Source of the DNA: Lactococcus allomyrinae
GTDB taxonomy: Bacteria; Bacillota; Bacilli; Lactobacillales; Streptococcaceae
Direction of reading: 5' to 3'
Assembly (NCBI RefSeq): GCF_003627095.1
Contig: NZ_CP032627.1
Location: 930,001-994,000 of the forward strand
Length of the DNA stretch: 64,000 nucleotides
Shown: in pieces, positions 8,671 through 16,046 of the stretch
Layout: each line of letters starts with the position of its first letter
Numbering within the stretch: the first letter of the stretch is position 1
Made by a program: the position numbers and the translations under genes
The notes under the pieces: generated by a model
The model's input: the letters and a program-made list of their open reading frames with translations, nothing else
Databases searched by the model: none
What the model was told of the DNA's origin: nothing

Positions 8671-9621
8671 ATGAAAAAGAAATTAATTGCATTAGTAGCA
8701 ATATCAATCGTGGGATTTTTCGGATTAAGTGCGTGTAACAACGGAACCAAGTCAGCAACAGATGGTGAAACTAGCATTGAAAGTAAGATTAAAGTAACTG
8801 ATTCAAATGGAAAAGTAGAAATTCCTAAAAATCCTAAAAAAGTCATTGTTTTTGACAATGGTTCATTAGATACAATTGATGCTATAGGCGCTGGTGATGC
8901 CGTTGTTGGAGCGCCCACTAAAAATTTACCAACTTACTTAGACACGTATAAAAAAGTTGAATCTGCAGGAGGCATTAAAGAACCGGATTTAGAAAAAATT
9001 AATCAATTAAAACCTGATTTAATCATCATTTCTGGTCGTCAACAAGATTTCCAAGAAAAGTTAAACAAAATCGCTCCAACGATTTACTTGTCAGTTGATA
9101 CTAAAAATACTTGGAACTCAACCAAACAAAATATTAAAACATTAGGTCAAATTTTTGATAAAGAAAAGATTGCTGACGAAAAAATTGCTGATCTAGAAAA
9201 AGAAATTGCCGCTATTAAAGAACAAGCTTCTTCTAGTGATAAAAAATCCTTAGTTGTTTTGGTTAATGAAGGTCAACTTTCTGCTTATGGTCAAGGTTCA
9301 CGTTTCGGAATTGTTCACGATACTTTTGGTTTCAAACAAGCCGATGAAAACATTGAAGTATCAACTCATGGACAAAGTGTTTCGTATGAGTATGTCCTAG
9401 AAAAAAATCCAGATATCTTATTTGTTGTTGACCGTACAAAAGCAATTGGTGGTGATGCTTCAAAAGATAACGTTGCTGACAACGAATTGATTAAACAAAC
9501 CAATGCTGGCCGTAGCAATAAAGTCATTTCACTACAACCAGATGTTTGGTATTTAAGCGGTGGTGGACTTGAATCTACTCATTTAATGATTAAAGATGTT
9601 CAAAAAGCATTAACGAAATAA
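8671..9621 (+). CDS. Siderophore-binding lipoprotein (YclQ-like)
   Basis: A 316-residue extracellular binding protein. It has a lipoprotein signal (MKKKLIALVAIS..., lipobox LSAC with Cys at about 22), so it is membrane-anchored through diacylglycerol. The mature part has the helical-backbone fold of cluster-A-II/PF01497 siderophore receptors: KVEIPKNPKKVIVFDNGSLD at the start, KPDLIIISGRQQD in the first lobe, a long charged backbone helix, then NPDILFVVDRT in the second lobe. Closest by style to YclQ/CeuE/FatB, which bind catecholate iron complexes. It is 48 bases after the ATPase gene with a GGAGG site and is followed by a strong terminator, closing the operon. Confidence 0.9.
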   Translation: MKKKLIALVAISIVGFFGLSACNNGTKSATDGETSIESKIKVTDSNGKVEIPKNPKKVIVFDNGSLDTIDAIGAGDAVVGAPTKNLPTYLDTYKKVESAGGIKEPDLEKINQLKPDLIIISGRQQDFQEKLNKIAPTIYLSVDTKNTWNSTKQNIKTLGQIFDKEKIADEKIADLEKEIAAIKEQASSSDKKSLVVLVNEGQLSAYGQGSRFGIVHDTFGFKQADENIEVSTHGQSVSYEYVLEKNPDILFVVDRTKAIGGDASKDNVADNELIKQTNAGRSNKVISLQPDVWYLSGGGLESTHLMIKDVQKALTK

Positions 9622-9628
9622 AGAACCA

Positions 9629-9687
9629 GAGTTAAAATAGAAAAACAAGTGCCAATCGTCCGAGCACTTATTTTTCTATTTTAACTC
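9629..9687 (+). terminator. Terminator of the siderophore transporter operon
   Basis: A long hairpin with 17-bp arms (GAGTTAAAATAGAAAAA at 9629-9645 and its complement at 9671-9687) and an inner stem AGTGC/GCACT. It starts 8 bases after the binding-protein stop. Beyond it, 9688-9969 holds no gene, only a smaller hairpin AAAGGCA/TGCCTTT at 9872-9897. Confidence 0.85.
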
Positions 9688-9969
9688 ATCTTCTTGCCAC
9701 TATCTCCCCTAGATGTATACTGTAAAAATGGACAACAAAATTGTATGTTATAATCTGTCTAACAAGGCACAAAAACTAAAAATCACTTTTTACTTGACTT
9801 GTAATATAGTTTGTCTTATTTATTAGTTCACTATTAGATAAATACCTTTGCGGTCAATCATTAAGATGATAAAAGGCACATCATTTGATATGCCTTTGGT
9901 ATTTCCTTTATAAAGGATAGTGTGAAAATTCTATCTTTATATCATTTACTCGTTTCTACATCTCTTCAT

Positions 9970-10179
9970 TTAACGTTTCCACCAAGCTTGTCCAATAACG
10001 TTTCCACCAAGCTTGTCCAAAACTTCTTTTACATCTTTTTGAAGAACTGTTGCATCAGGATACTTCCAATAGCTCAAATCACCAGCTTCTGAGTAAAAAA
10101 CATAGTCAGAATATAACATTTCTGAAGCGAGAGTATAAAATCTCCAATCAGAGTTATTATCAGACAAGTTTATAACCAA
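9970..10179 (-). CDS. Hypothetical protein fragment ending in a duplicated 25-mer
   Basis: An open frame of about 69 residues from a TTG, with protein-like composition (LASEMLYSDYVFYSEAGD, QKDVKEVLDKLGG). The open frame continues upstream of the TTG for some residues without a better start, so it may be the tail of a longer lost gene. Its last residues come from a 25-bp tandem duplication (9971-9995 and 9996-10020), which shifts the frame and adds GQAWWKR. No family recognised. It sits between the iron operon and a recA fragment, in a zone of decayed genes. Confidence 0.3.
   Translation of the reverse strand: MVINLSDNNSDWRFYTLASEMLYSDYVFYSEAGDLSYWKYPDATVLQKDVKEVLDKLGGNVIGQAWWKR
9971..10020. 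repeat. 25-bp perfect tandem duplication
   Basis: Two identical 25-base units (TAACGTTTCCACC...) lie directly next to each other. Because 25 is not a multiple of three, the duplication changes the reading frame of the overlapping small open frame. It looks like a recent slippage or duplication event. Confidence 0.9.
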
Positions 10180-10248
10180 AATTCCTAAATAGAAGAATAA
10201 ATGACAAAATTTTGTTCTGATTCAACTACAAAATGCGATCTAGTCTTT

Positions 10249-10459
10249 CCGCCCTTAAGGGTAACCACCAGCACTCAAAGCAATATCAAGGGCAAGAGAT
10301 CCTGAGCTGATGACAGATACTTTTCGATTGGCTACTTTACCAAGTCGCATCAAAGAACCTTTTCAAAAATCTTTTTCAATCAATGCTAGTGCATCCGCAA
10401 GTGCTTTATCATGTTCTTTCCCAAATTTTTTGGTAATGTCATCAAAGTTTGTTTTTTCT
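10249..10459 (-). pseudogene. recA: recA N-terminal fragment, decayed
   Basis: The minus strand reads KTNFDDITKKFGKEHDKALA, then DALALIEKDF[21 protein letters not shown] and [18 protein letters not shown]-stop-GR, which is unmistakably the first ~70 residues of RecA. Two in-frame stops (GGA to TGA after EKDF; a Lys codon to TAA after GGYP) and complete loss of the sequence from the Walker A region onward make it dead. Plasmid-borne recA-like genes are known in lactococci (recALP of pNP40), so this may be the relic of a plasmid or phage insertion rather than of the chromosomal gene. Sequence 10460-10620 contains no intact gene. Confidence 0.88.
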
Positions 10460-10620
10460 TAATTGCCAAATTGTTTCTCCCTAGTCTAATATCTGAGAAA
10501 TTATCTTTTTAAGCTTCTTATATCAGATTTTACTTAAAATAAATACTGATGACGCTCTGATATTTTATTGACGAGCTGATTTCTAATCGTTCTATTTCAT
10601 CAATAGCGGCTTGCGAATGT

Positions 10621-10836
10621 TCAGACTTTTGTCAATGAGCAGCTTTGCACTTTGGTTAGTTCCATGATTTTATCGTTAATGATTGGGAGCTTTTCAGATT
10701 CAACAAGGGCACTCATCGTCTTACTTTCCGTGTTGTTAAACTGAGTGCTTAAGGAATTTTCAGTAGGTAAGAGTTCTAAAAGGTCTTTTTTATCTTTTAA
10801 GTTCCATTGTTGTCTCGTAAAGTTCATTGTTGTCAA
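10621..10836 (-). CDS. Hypothetical 71-residue protein, possibly a fragment
   Basis: An open frame of 71 residues with an ATG at 10836 (MTTMNFTRQQWNLKDKKDLL). It is soluble and charged with no recognised domain. Just past its stop, another frame continues in a protein-like way (SEHSQAAIDEIERLEIS, about 10535-10625), so the gene may be frameshifted from a longer one. It lies between the recA fragment and a broken surface-protein gene. Function unknown. Confidence 0.3.
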   Translation of the reverse strand: MTTMNFTRQQWNLKDKKDLLELLPTENSLSTQFNNTESKTMSALVESEKLPIINDKIMELTKVQSCSLTKV

Positions 10837-10866
10837 GAATATTTACTTTATAATTTGTTTGTATAC

Positions 10867-10892
10867 AAAAAAGAGGACTAAGCCTCTTTTTT
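10867..10892. terminator. Bidirectional terminator
   Basis: The arms AAAAAAGAGG and CCTCTTTTTT around a short ACTAAG loop give a strong symmetrical terminator. It lies downstream of the broken LPXTG gene, which reads leftward. Confidence 0.8.
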
Positions 10893-10944
10893 GAGTTGAT
10901 TAGTTATTTTAACTGCTCATTACAAACTACAGTCACAACTTTTT

Positions 10945-11935
10945 TTAATTTTTTATTTTACGGTGAAATAAAAGCCAAGTAGCACCCAATAGTGAGAATA
11001 AACCAACCATGTATAAAAAGACCGATGAACTTTCTCCAGTCGTGGGTAATTCCCCCCCCTTTTCTGAGTTTACATTCGTATTTGCTTTATTATTTTTTGA
11101 CAAATCGGTTAGCGTTACATTTGCTGTGAGCCTACTATTACTCATGTTTTTATTAGAAGAGACCATAGTTGAGGTACTAGCATCGCCTGTATTAGACGAG
11201 ACCGTAGTTGAAGCACTAGCATTGCCAGTAGTGGTTGTTGAAGATGTTGGAATCCATTTTGCATAAAGTGTGTAGTCAGACATGATTGATAAAGTGAAAT
11301 CAAATTGATATATCAAACTTTTATCAGTATACCATCCATCAAAAGTATATCCTGATTTTTTAGGTGTCTTAGGTTCTGTTGAGGTTCCGAATAGATCAAC
11401 AGTCTGTGAAGGAATAAAATCACCACTATTACTATCAAAATTTATTGTAAATGTGACCGCAGGTTGTGTTACTGTCACTGTTCTTGTCAGTGTTACTATG
11501 TTTTGGAGGTGCGTAACCATAATAATCGACAGTAGGGTCATTTCCTAGGTAGAAGCTATATTCAATTGTGTAAGTTCCTGAAGCCTTAGGTGTCCAAACA
11601 GTATTCGAACTATTGTCACCATAACTATCATATCCAACGTAGAATACTGCATTAGTACTTCCATATCTTCGGGAGTTCTGAAATCAAAAGTTACTTCTTT
11701 GTCATTTTCTTTTTCTGTTAGTTGTAAAGTGGTATCTTGAGTTAGAACTAAAAACTAATCCAAACATTAAAAAGGCATAAAGTGTCAGAAGGACATAGAA
11801 CCAACCGACATAAGCTCTACTAATTTTTCCATTGACTACTCTCCGCGCTTTAATCTCCTTCCACAAATTCGATGGATTGGAGCTACTATCTTTAATATCA
11901 TATTTGTTTTGAGTTTCAATTTTTTCTTTTTAAGT
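10945..11935 (-). pseudogene. LPXTG surface protein with InlB/Flg_new repeat, broken
   Basis: The intact part (11541-10945) encodes one InlB-type repeat (SGYTFDGWYTD ... YTLYAKW), a Ser/Thr-rich stalk with a short repeated unit (STTVSSNTGDAST), LPTTG and a membrane helix ending in HRKIKN. This is a sortase-anchored adhesin tail. Upstream, protein-like sequence continues to about 11935 but in different frames: a hydrophobic signal segment (AYVGWFYVLLTLYAFLMFGL) in one, then LTQDTTLQLTEKEND and VTFDFRTPEDME in others. At least two frameshifts separate them. The composite looks like a decayed cell-wall adhesin with a YSIRK-like or long signal peptide. Confidence 0.75.
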
Positions 11936-12107
11936 TTTATGAAATATTTTTATTAATTGAATTGATTTACCACCTGTATAATAAAAAAACAATTTTCTGA
12001 TATAAGACACTATTACCCTGTAGCAGAGCAAGATAGGATGTAAATATTGCAATTTCTAAGGAAATATCAGAATGATTCGGCTATCAGATAGTATTAAATT
12101 CGGAAAG

Positions 12108-12281
12108 TCAATACTTACAAACTTTAAAAGTATACCTAACGAAAAAGCCAAAGAAAGAATAATGTTTTTTTAGAAGAACAGAAAAATTTTTGCTACGTTC
12201 CTCTTTATTTAATGCTTTTCTAAAAACGTCTAAGACAATTCCGAGAATTGCAGTAGCAAATACTACAGATATTGAACTCAT
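12108..12281 (-). CDS. Small 57-residue protein, uncertain
   Basis: A short ATG frame (MSSISVVFATAILGIVLDVF, then a charged RKALNKEERSK linker and a second hydrophobic, aromatic stretch KKHYSFFGFF). It begins 8 bases after the stop of the broken DUF4143 gene in the same direction and has no clear ribosome binding site. It could be a small membrane protein, a fragment or chance. The surrounding region 11936-12288 shows nothing else that I can support. Confidence 0.25.
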   Translation of the reverse strand: MSSISVVFATAILGIVLDVFRKALNKEERSKNFSVLLKKHYSFFGFFVRYTFKVCKY

Positions 12282-12288
12282 ACTCAAA

Positions 12289-12896
12289 TTATTCTTCTAT
12301 TCCTAATTTTTGTGATGCCTCCTCTTCTATCGGTTGTTCTGTTTCATCAATCATATAAAGAGGAATATTCAACAAATTTTCATACAAAGAAAGGTTCCTC
12401 AAGGAATATCGAATCACAGCTTGCTCTTATATTTTTCCGCAAAGAGTTGTAAGCTTTTTCCTCTTACATTCACGCCTACTTTGACTTCAATTGGATAAAT
12501 TATATTCTGATATTGAATTAAATAATCAACTTCACCCTTGAATTATAGGATGGTTGATAAATTTATAATAAAAATGGTTATACATAGTTTTTTTGCCAAT
12601 CTGCCACAAAACTCAATAAATAGGGTCTTTTTTTGTACAATAATTAAAGGCTCAACACCTGCGCTTGTTGTCAAAAATCCTACGTCAAGCAAGTAGATTT
12701 TGAAAATCGCCAAGTCATCAAATATCGAAATCGGCATTCCATTTCCAGCATTCCAATTTACTTTTTGAGCCAATCCCGCATTAATAATCCACTGCAGGTT
12801 CGTTTCAACCATTGGATTGTACTCATCTATTTCTTTCCTTTCATACTCACTATTAAACTTCTTTTCAGTTTTTATCGCTTCACCCTGTAGAATCAA
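12289..12896 (-). pseudogene. AAA-family ATPase/DUF4143 protein, C-terminal remnant
   Basis: Two pieces of one gene. The upstream frame (12896-12543, TTG start, no proper N-terminus) contains NLQWIINAGLAQKV and DDLAIFKIYLLDVGFL. After a frameshift the 3' piece reads FKGEVDYLIQYQNIIYPIEV, KVGVNVRGKSLQLF, a stop, then VIRYSLRNLSL and NIPLYMIDE. These are DUF4143 motifs, including the PD-(D/E)xK-like E-V-D-Y ... I-E-V-K core. The N-terminal AAA+ domain with Walker A is missing. Such ATPases are common accessory genes; this copy is dead. Confidence 0.82.
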
Positions 12897-13069
12897 TTTT
12901 CCGCTTTTTCTCGCAAAGTAATAAAGTGAGACAAAATAATAAATTATAATTTTATTCAGTACCCCATTTTATCATTTTTTTACCTTTATTTCTTGTCCTT
13001 AAAAAACCTTATTTTTCCAAAATAAAAAATTGTCTCTTAAATTTTTTACCCCTATGTATAAATAATCCC

Positions 13070-13098
13070 TTGACAAGTATTTAAAACAATTTTAAAAT
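13070..13098 (+). promoter_or_regulatory. Promoter of the Rgg-family gene
   Basis: TTGACA (13070-13075), exactly 17 bases, then TAAAAT (13093-13098), about 50 bases before the regulator's ATG. The upstream 12900-13069 is AT-rich and holds no gene. Confidence 0.75.
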
Positions 13099-13147
13099 AA
13101 AGAGCGTATTTTTTAATATGGATTATAGGGCAGTGAAAGGAATTTAA

Positions 13148-13963
13148 ATGATTTATAAAAAATATGGTGAGATTTTTAGAGCATTAAGACAACAAAAAAA
13201 GCTCTCTGTTTCGCATTTTGAAAGCATTGGTATCTCAAAAGCGACCTTAGCAAAATTTGAACGTGGAGAATCAATGATGGGATTTGACCGTGTCGTTCTA
13301 GCATTACAAGAGTTGAGCATCTCTCTTGAAGAATATGAACAAATTTTAAATAATTATACAAATAGTGACCAAGATGAATTAATTGAACGTGTCATCGTCG
13401 CAGACCTCTATAGTGACAAAAATGAATTATTAAAACTTATAAATGAACTTGAACAATCCGGACATTCTTTCCTCACTCTTGCTGCCAAAAGCACCTTGTT
13501 TTCCTTGAATGACATAGAAAGTGAACAAATTATTGATTATTTATTTTCAATCAGTATCTGGGGCTACATGGAGTTAAGTATTTTTTATCTCTTTCTACCA
13601 AATCTCAGCGCTCGAGAAACACAATTATTAATCAATTCTTTTTTAATCGAAAAACATCCTCTACTTTCTTCTTCCAAACATAGAAATAAGTTGCTTCAGA
13701 TTGCTTATAAATCTGTCATTCTTTTTTCATCACGTGGATACATAGACTCTGCAAAGTATGTTATAAATTGTATTGATAATTATCATCTAGAACATGATAT
13801 GTTCAATCAAAATTTGAGAAATTTGTCCGTAGGGTACTGGAATTTTTGTTTTAAAAACACCTCCGAAGGAAAACTACAAATACAAAAAGCAATTGATATT
13901 TTCAATAGTCTCAATCTCTCCGAAGTCTCAAAATATTATCAAAATATGCTTGATAGATTATAA
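13148..13963 (+). CDS. Rgg/GadR/MutR-family transcriptional regulator
   Basis: A 271-residue protein. An XRE-type helix-turn-helix occupies residues 1-60 (GEIFRALRQQKKLSVSHF, then ISKATLAKFERGESMMGFDR). A long all-helical C-terminal domain follows (about 70-271), as in Rgg proteins, where it forms TPR-like repeats that bind short hydrophobic pheromones. Length is close to the family's 280-290. An AAAGGA site precedes the ATG. Rgg proteins usually control adjacent genes. Here the 3' neighbour is a convergent gene for a 38-residue hydrophobic peptide (14042-14158), and the left neighbour is a dead ATPase gene. Whether it senses a peptide is inference. Confidence 0.88.
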   Translation: MIYKKYGEIFRALRQQKKLSVSHFESIGISKATLAKFERGESMMGFDRVVLALQELSISLEEYEQILNNYTNSDQDELIERVIVADLYSDKNELLKLINELEQSGHSFLTLAAKSTLFSLNDIESEQIIDYLFSISIWGYMELSIFYLFLPNLSARETQLLINSFLIEKHPLLSSSKHRNKLLQIAYKSVILFSSRGYIDSAKYVINCIDNYHLEHDMFNQNLRNLSVGYWNFCFKNTSEGKLQIQKAIDIFNSLNLSEVSKYYQNMLDRL

Positions 13964-13994
13964 ATATCTAATCCCTCTTTCTTATTTCTAATTA

Positions 13995-14028
13995 AAAATC
14001 TCCCCTTTTTTAACAAAGAGGAGATTTT
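13995..14028. terminator. Bidirectional terminator between rgg-like gene and small peptide gene
   Basis: The arms AAAATCTCC and GGAGATTTT with T-rich flanks lie 30 bases after the regulator stop and just past the stop of the convergent peptide gene, so they can end both transcripts. Confidence 0.75.
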
Positions 14029-14041
14029 ATATTCTATGTTT

Positions 14042-14158
14042 TTATATGCCAAAAATGAATTCACAGATAAAAATTATGATAAACGAAATAGAAACAATAA
14101 AAATAAAAATCATCATTAATAACGCAACAATAATTTCCATTTTCGATACATTTTTCAA
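14042..14158 (-). CDS. 38-residue hydrophobic peptide (SHP-like or small toxin-like)
   Basis: The frame starts at a TTG (14158-14156) preceded by a perfect GGAGG seven bases away, which decides the start. It reads MKNVSKMEIIVALLMMIF and continues hydrophobic through SISFIIIFI, ending CEFIFGI. It has a short basic N-terminus and one long membrane-spanning stretch. It is convergent with the Rgg gene and shares its terminator. Two readings are possible: a pheromone precursor of the short hydrophobic peptide type that partners Rgg regulators, or a small single-helix membrane peptide of the holin-like or type I toxin sort. It lacks the classical Ile-Ile-Val-Gly-Gly end of known SHPs. No homologue recognised. 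Confidence 0.55.
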   Translation of the reverse strand: MKNVSKMEIIVALLMMIFIFIVSISFIIIFICEFIFGI

Positions 14159-14333
14159 ATTTGTACCTCCTTATATTATTCTATGTTAACTTTATCATAA
14201 GCAATTACGATTTTTCGCCCCTTCTTTTATACGATAAATCTATCACTTTCTTCTCTTTTCATATCGCTCTATAAAATCTTATCTATTTTATGACACGTTC
14301 TGATTTTGACCAATATATTTAGTGTATAGTAAT

Positions 14334-14348
14334 TTATAATGATTATTC
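14334..14348. promoter_or_regulatory. PerR/Fur-like box
   Basis: TTATAATGATTATTC matches the PerR consensus TTATAATNATTATAA at 13 of 15 positions and overlaps a TATAAT element upstream of the YitT-family gene. Metal- or peroxide-dependent control is inferred; AT-rich chance matches occur. Confidence 0.4.
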
Positions 14349-14422
14349 AAAAATACCAGATTATACGTTTTCCACTACTTTTCACAAGTGTTTTTGAGAT
14401 TCTATAAATACCAATACCAAAG

Positions 14423-14450
14423 AAAGGACTTGCAAACTCAAAATTGCAAG
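14423..14450 (+). promoter_or_regulatory. Ribosome binding site followed by a hairpin before the start codon
   Basis: AAAGGA (14423-14428) is followed at once by a hairpin (CTTGCAA at 14429-14435, loop of eight, TTGCAAG at 14444-14450), then nine bases and the ATG at 14460. Unfolded, the ribosome site is 31 bases from the ATG, too far to work. Folded, the effective distance is about nine bases. This supports the ATG at 14460 and suggests structure-dependent translation. Confidence 0.5.
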
Positions 14451-14459
14451 TACATACTC

Positions 14460-15068
14460 ATGAAAAACAATATCAAAGAATATATACTAATCATGATTGG
14501 GTCTCTATCAATTGCTTTTTCTGTAAATTGTTTAGCAATTCCAAATCTTCTAGGTGAAGGGGGAGTACCTGGACTAATCGCTATGGGTACTTATTTATTT
14601 GACATCCCCTCCTATCTTACCAACTTTTTTCTTAACGGTTTACTTATAATATTTAGCTATCGTTACTTTAATAAAACTCTAATTTTTCGGACAGTTTTTG
14701 TTCTAATCCTTTCCACTATCTTTTTGCATCTTACAGCACATCTCCCTCTCAGGCTGCCCTATCCTATTCTTGCCGCTGTTTTAGCTGGTACTTTCATGGG
14801 AGGAGGGATTGGTCTCATTTATTTAGGGAAAGCAACGTCTGCAAGTGGTAGTCTAATTGCTAAAATATTGGAAAAAAAATTCAATATCCGAAAAAGTCTG
14901 GGCCTGCTTATATCTGACCTTTTTGTAATTCTTCCCTCTAGTATTTTTTTAGGAATTGAGCGTTCACTTCTCACCCTCCTCTCTGTTTATGTGTCCTCTA
15001 AAGTATTGGCTATAATTATCGAAACAGATTTATCCAAATACTTCAAAATTTCCAAGAATTTTTTATAA
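14460..15068 (+). CDS. YitT-family (DUF161) membrane protein, short form
   Basis: About 202 residues from the chosen ATG (MKNNIKEYILIMIGSLSIAF); the frame is open further upstream, but without a better start. Five or so membrane helices are visible, with YitT features: AIPNLLGEGGVPGLIAMGTYLFDIP near residues 27-50 and GTFMGGGIGLIYLGKATSASGS near 115-135, where the G-A-T-S-G-x-x-D-like motif is GKATSASGSLI. The usual C-terminal DUF2179 domain (total about 280 residues) is missing, so this is a short member. The molecular role of YitT proteins is not established. It is followed after 24 bases by an orphan gene, probably co-transcribed. Confidence 0.8.
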   Translation: MKNNIKEYILIMIGSLSIAFSVNCLAIPNLLGEGGVPGLIAMGTYLFDIPSYLTNFFLNGLLIIFSYRYFNKTLIFRTVFVLILSTIFLHLTAHLPLRLPYPILAAVLAGTFMGGGIGLIYLGKATSASGSLIAKILEKKFNIRKSLGLLISDLFVILPSSIFLGIERSLLTLLSVYVSSKVLAIIIETDLSKYFKISKNFL

Positions 15069-15092
15069 AATATCGTTCTACTAGGAATAATT

Positions 15093-15512
15093 ATGTTAAT
15101 CATTGATATCTACACAATACCAAATACTCTCAAAAATAAAAAAAGCCTTGCAAAACTTGTGGCTCGTATCGTTAAAAATGTAAAAAAAGATAAAACTCAC
15201 GGAAATGTCCTATGTCTCATCCATGAAACCGATGCTCTTTCTAACGACAACGGAGAAGACAATTATATCCACACCCATATTATCCATGGCTCTGGGAGAT
15301 TAATCGCTCTCAACAGTCAAAAATATTTGAAGAACTCACATATTTACTTCCAAGATTTTCTGAGCAAACCAATAGAATATCTATCTCTTTTAGCGAAACA
15401 ACACCCACTTATTTTAGTAGTTTTTGGTAAAGCTATTGACTTGCACTATCCACAATACGCAAGATTCAAATTACTAAAAAACGAGCTAGGATTAATGCCT
15501 AGCTCTACATAA
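15093..15512 (+). CDS. Hypothetical 139-residue protein
   Basis: A soluble protein that I do not recognise. It starts at an ATG with TAGGA seven bases upstream, 24 bases after the YitT-family gene. Features: a basic N-terminal half (TLKNKKSLAKLVARIVKNVK), a His-rich centre (NYIHTHIIHGSGRLIAL) and an aromatic C-terminal half ending ELGLMPSST. The His cluster (IHTHIIH) could bind a metal, but no enzyme motif is clear. Its tail faces the sugar operon, only five bases from the convergent lyxose-isomerase stop, with no obvious terminator between them. Confidence 0.6.
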   Translation: MLIIDIYTIPNTLKNKKSLAKLVARIVKNVKKDKTHGNVLCLIHETDALSNDNGEDNYIHTHIIHGSGRLIALNSQKYLKNSHIYFQDFLSKPIEYLSLLAKQHPLILVVFGKAIDLHYPQYARFKLLKNELGLMPSST

Positions 15513-15517
15513 ACTCA

Positions 15518-16033
15518 TTAACGTTTGATATTAGGATTAGTGAAAATATCCGATGAATCATCACTAGGCGATGAAAACTCTGAAATAATCGCTCCCTCTT
15601 CTGATGCTTGAAACCAATGCAAAGTATCAGGAATAATTGTATATTGTTCTCCTGCTTCAAGTACAATTTCATGTCGAATAGTATACCACTCTTTGCTCTT
15701 TTCTGGAATTTTAGCTGAGATTTCCTGCACATTTTCCTCACCTTCCACATAAAGATAGACTTTACCATAACGAACTCGAAAAGTTTCTTCTTTTCCTTCA
15801 ATTTCTAACTTTATTCCTCGTCGTGGATGGCGATGTTCTGGACAAGTTTGTCTAGGAAGTAAAACCATTTCTTTTGCACAATAGCGATCATTATTCACAT
15901 AAACAATGAGATTAAGTCCCTCTTCTTCAATGTTTTTCAATCCAAAATCAGCATACTCTATATTATCTAGTTCTTGCCCTGTAAAAGCAATACCTGAATT
16001 TTTGAATATTGCTCTAATTTTTCCTTGATACAT
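15518..16033 (-). CDS. D-lyxose ketol-isomerase-like sugar isomerase
   Basis: 171 residues from the ATG at 16033 (MYQGKIRAIFKNSG), chosen because AAGGAG lies nine bases upstream; the longer open frame would overlap the EIIC gene. It belongs to the D-lyxose isomerase cupin family: CPEHRHPRRGIKLEIEGKEE supplies the metal-binding His residues and Glu, and PDTLHWFQASEEGAIISEFS supplies the last His and the family's C-terminal motif. Such enzymes interconvert D-lyxose/D-xylulose or D-mannose/D-fructose in the cytoplasm, using Mn2+. It is the last gene of a PTS operon with an aldolase, so it probably acts on the transported sugar or a relative. The exact substrate is not shown by the sequence. Confidence 0.85.
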   Translation of the reverse strand: MYQGKIRAIFKNSGIAFTGQELDNIEYADFGLKNIEEEGLNLIVYVNNDRYCAKEMVLLPRQTCPEHRHPRRGIKLEIEGKEETFRVRYGKVYLYVEGEENVQEISAKIPEKSKEWYTIRHEIVLEAGEQYTIIPDTLHWFQASEEGAIISEFSSPSDDSSDIFTNPNIKR

Positions 16034-16046
16034 TAATTTACACTCC

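Noticed and set aside
14388-14459. Upstream extension of the YitT-family gene
   Set aside because: The extra residues are not family-like, and the ribosome-site-plus-hairpin arrangement supports the ATG at 14460.
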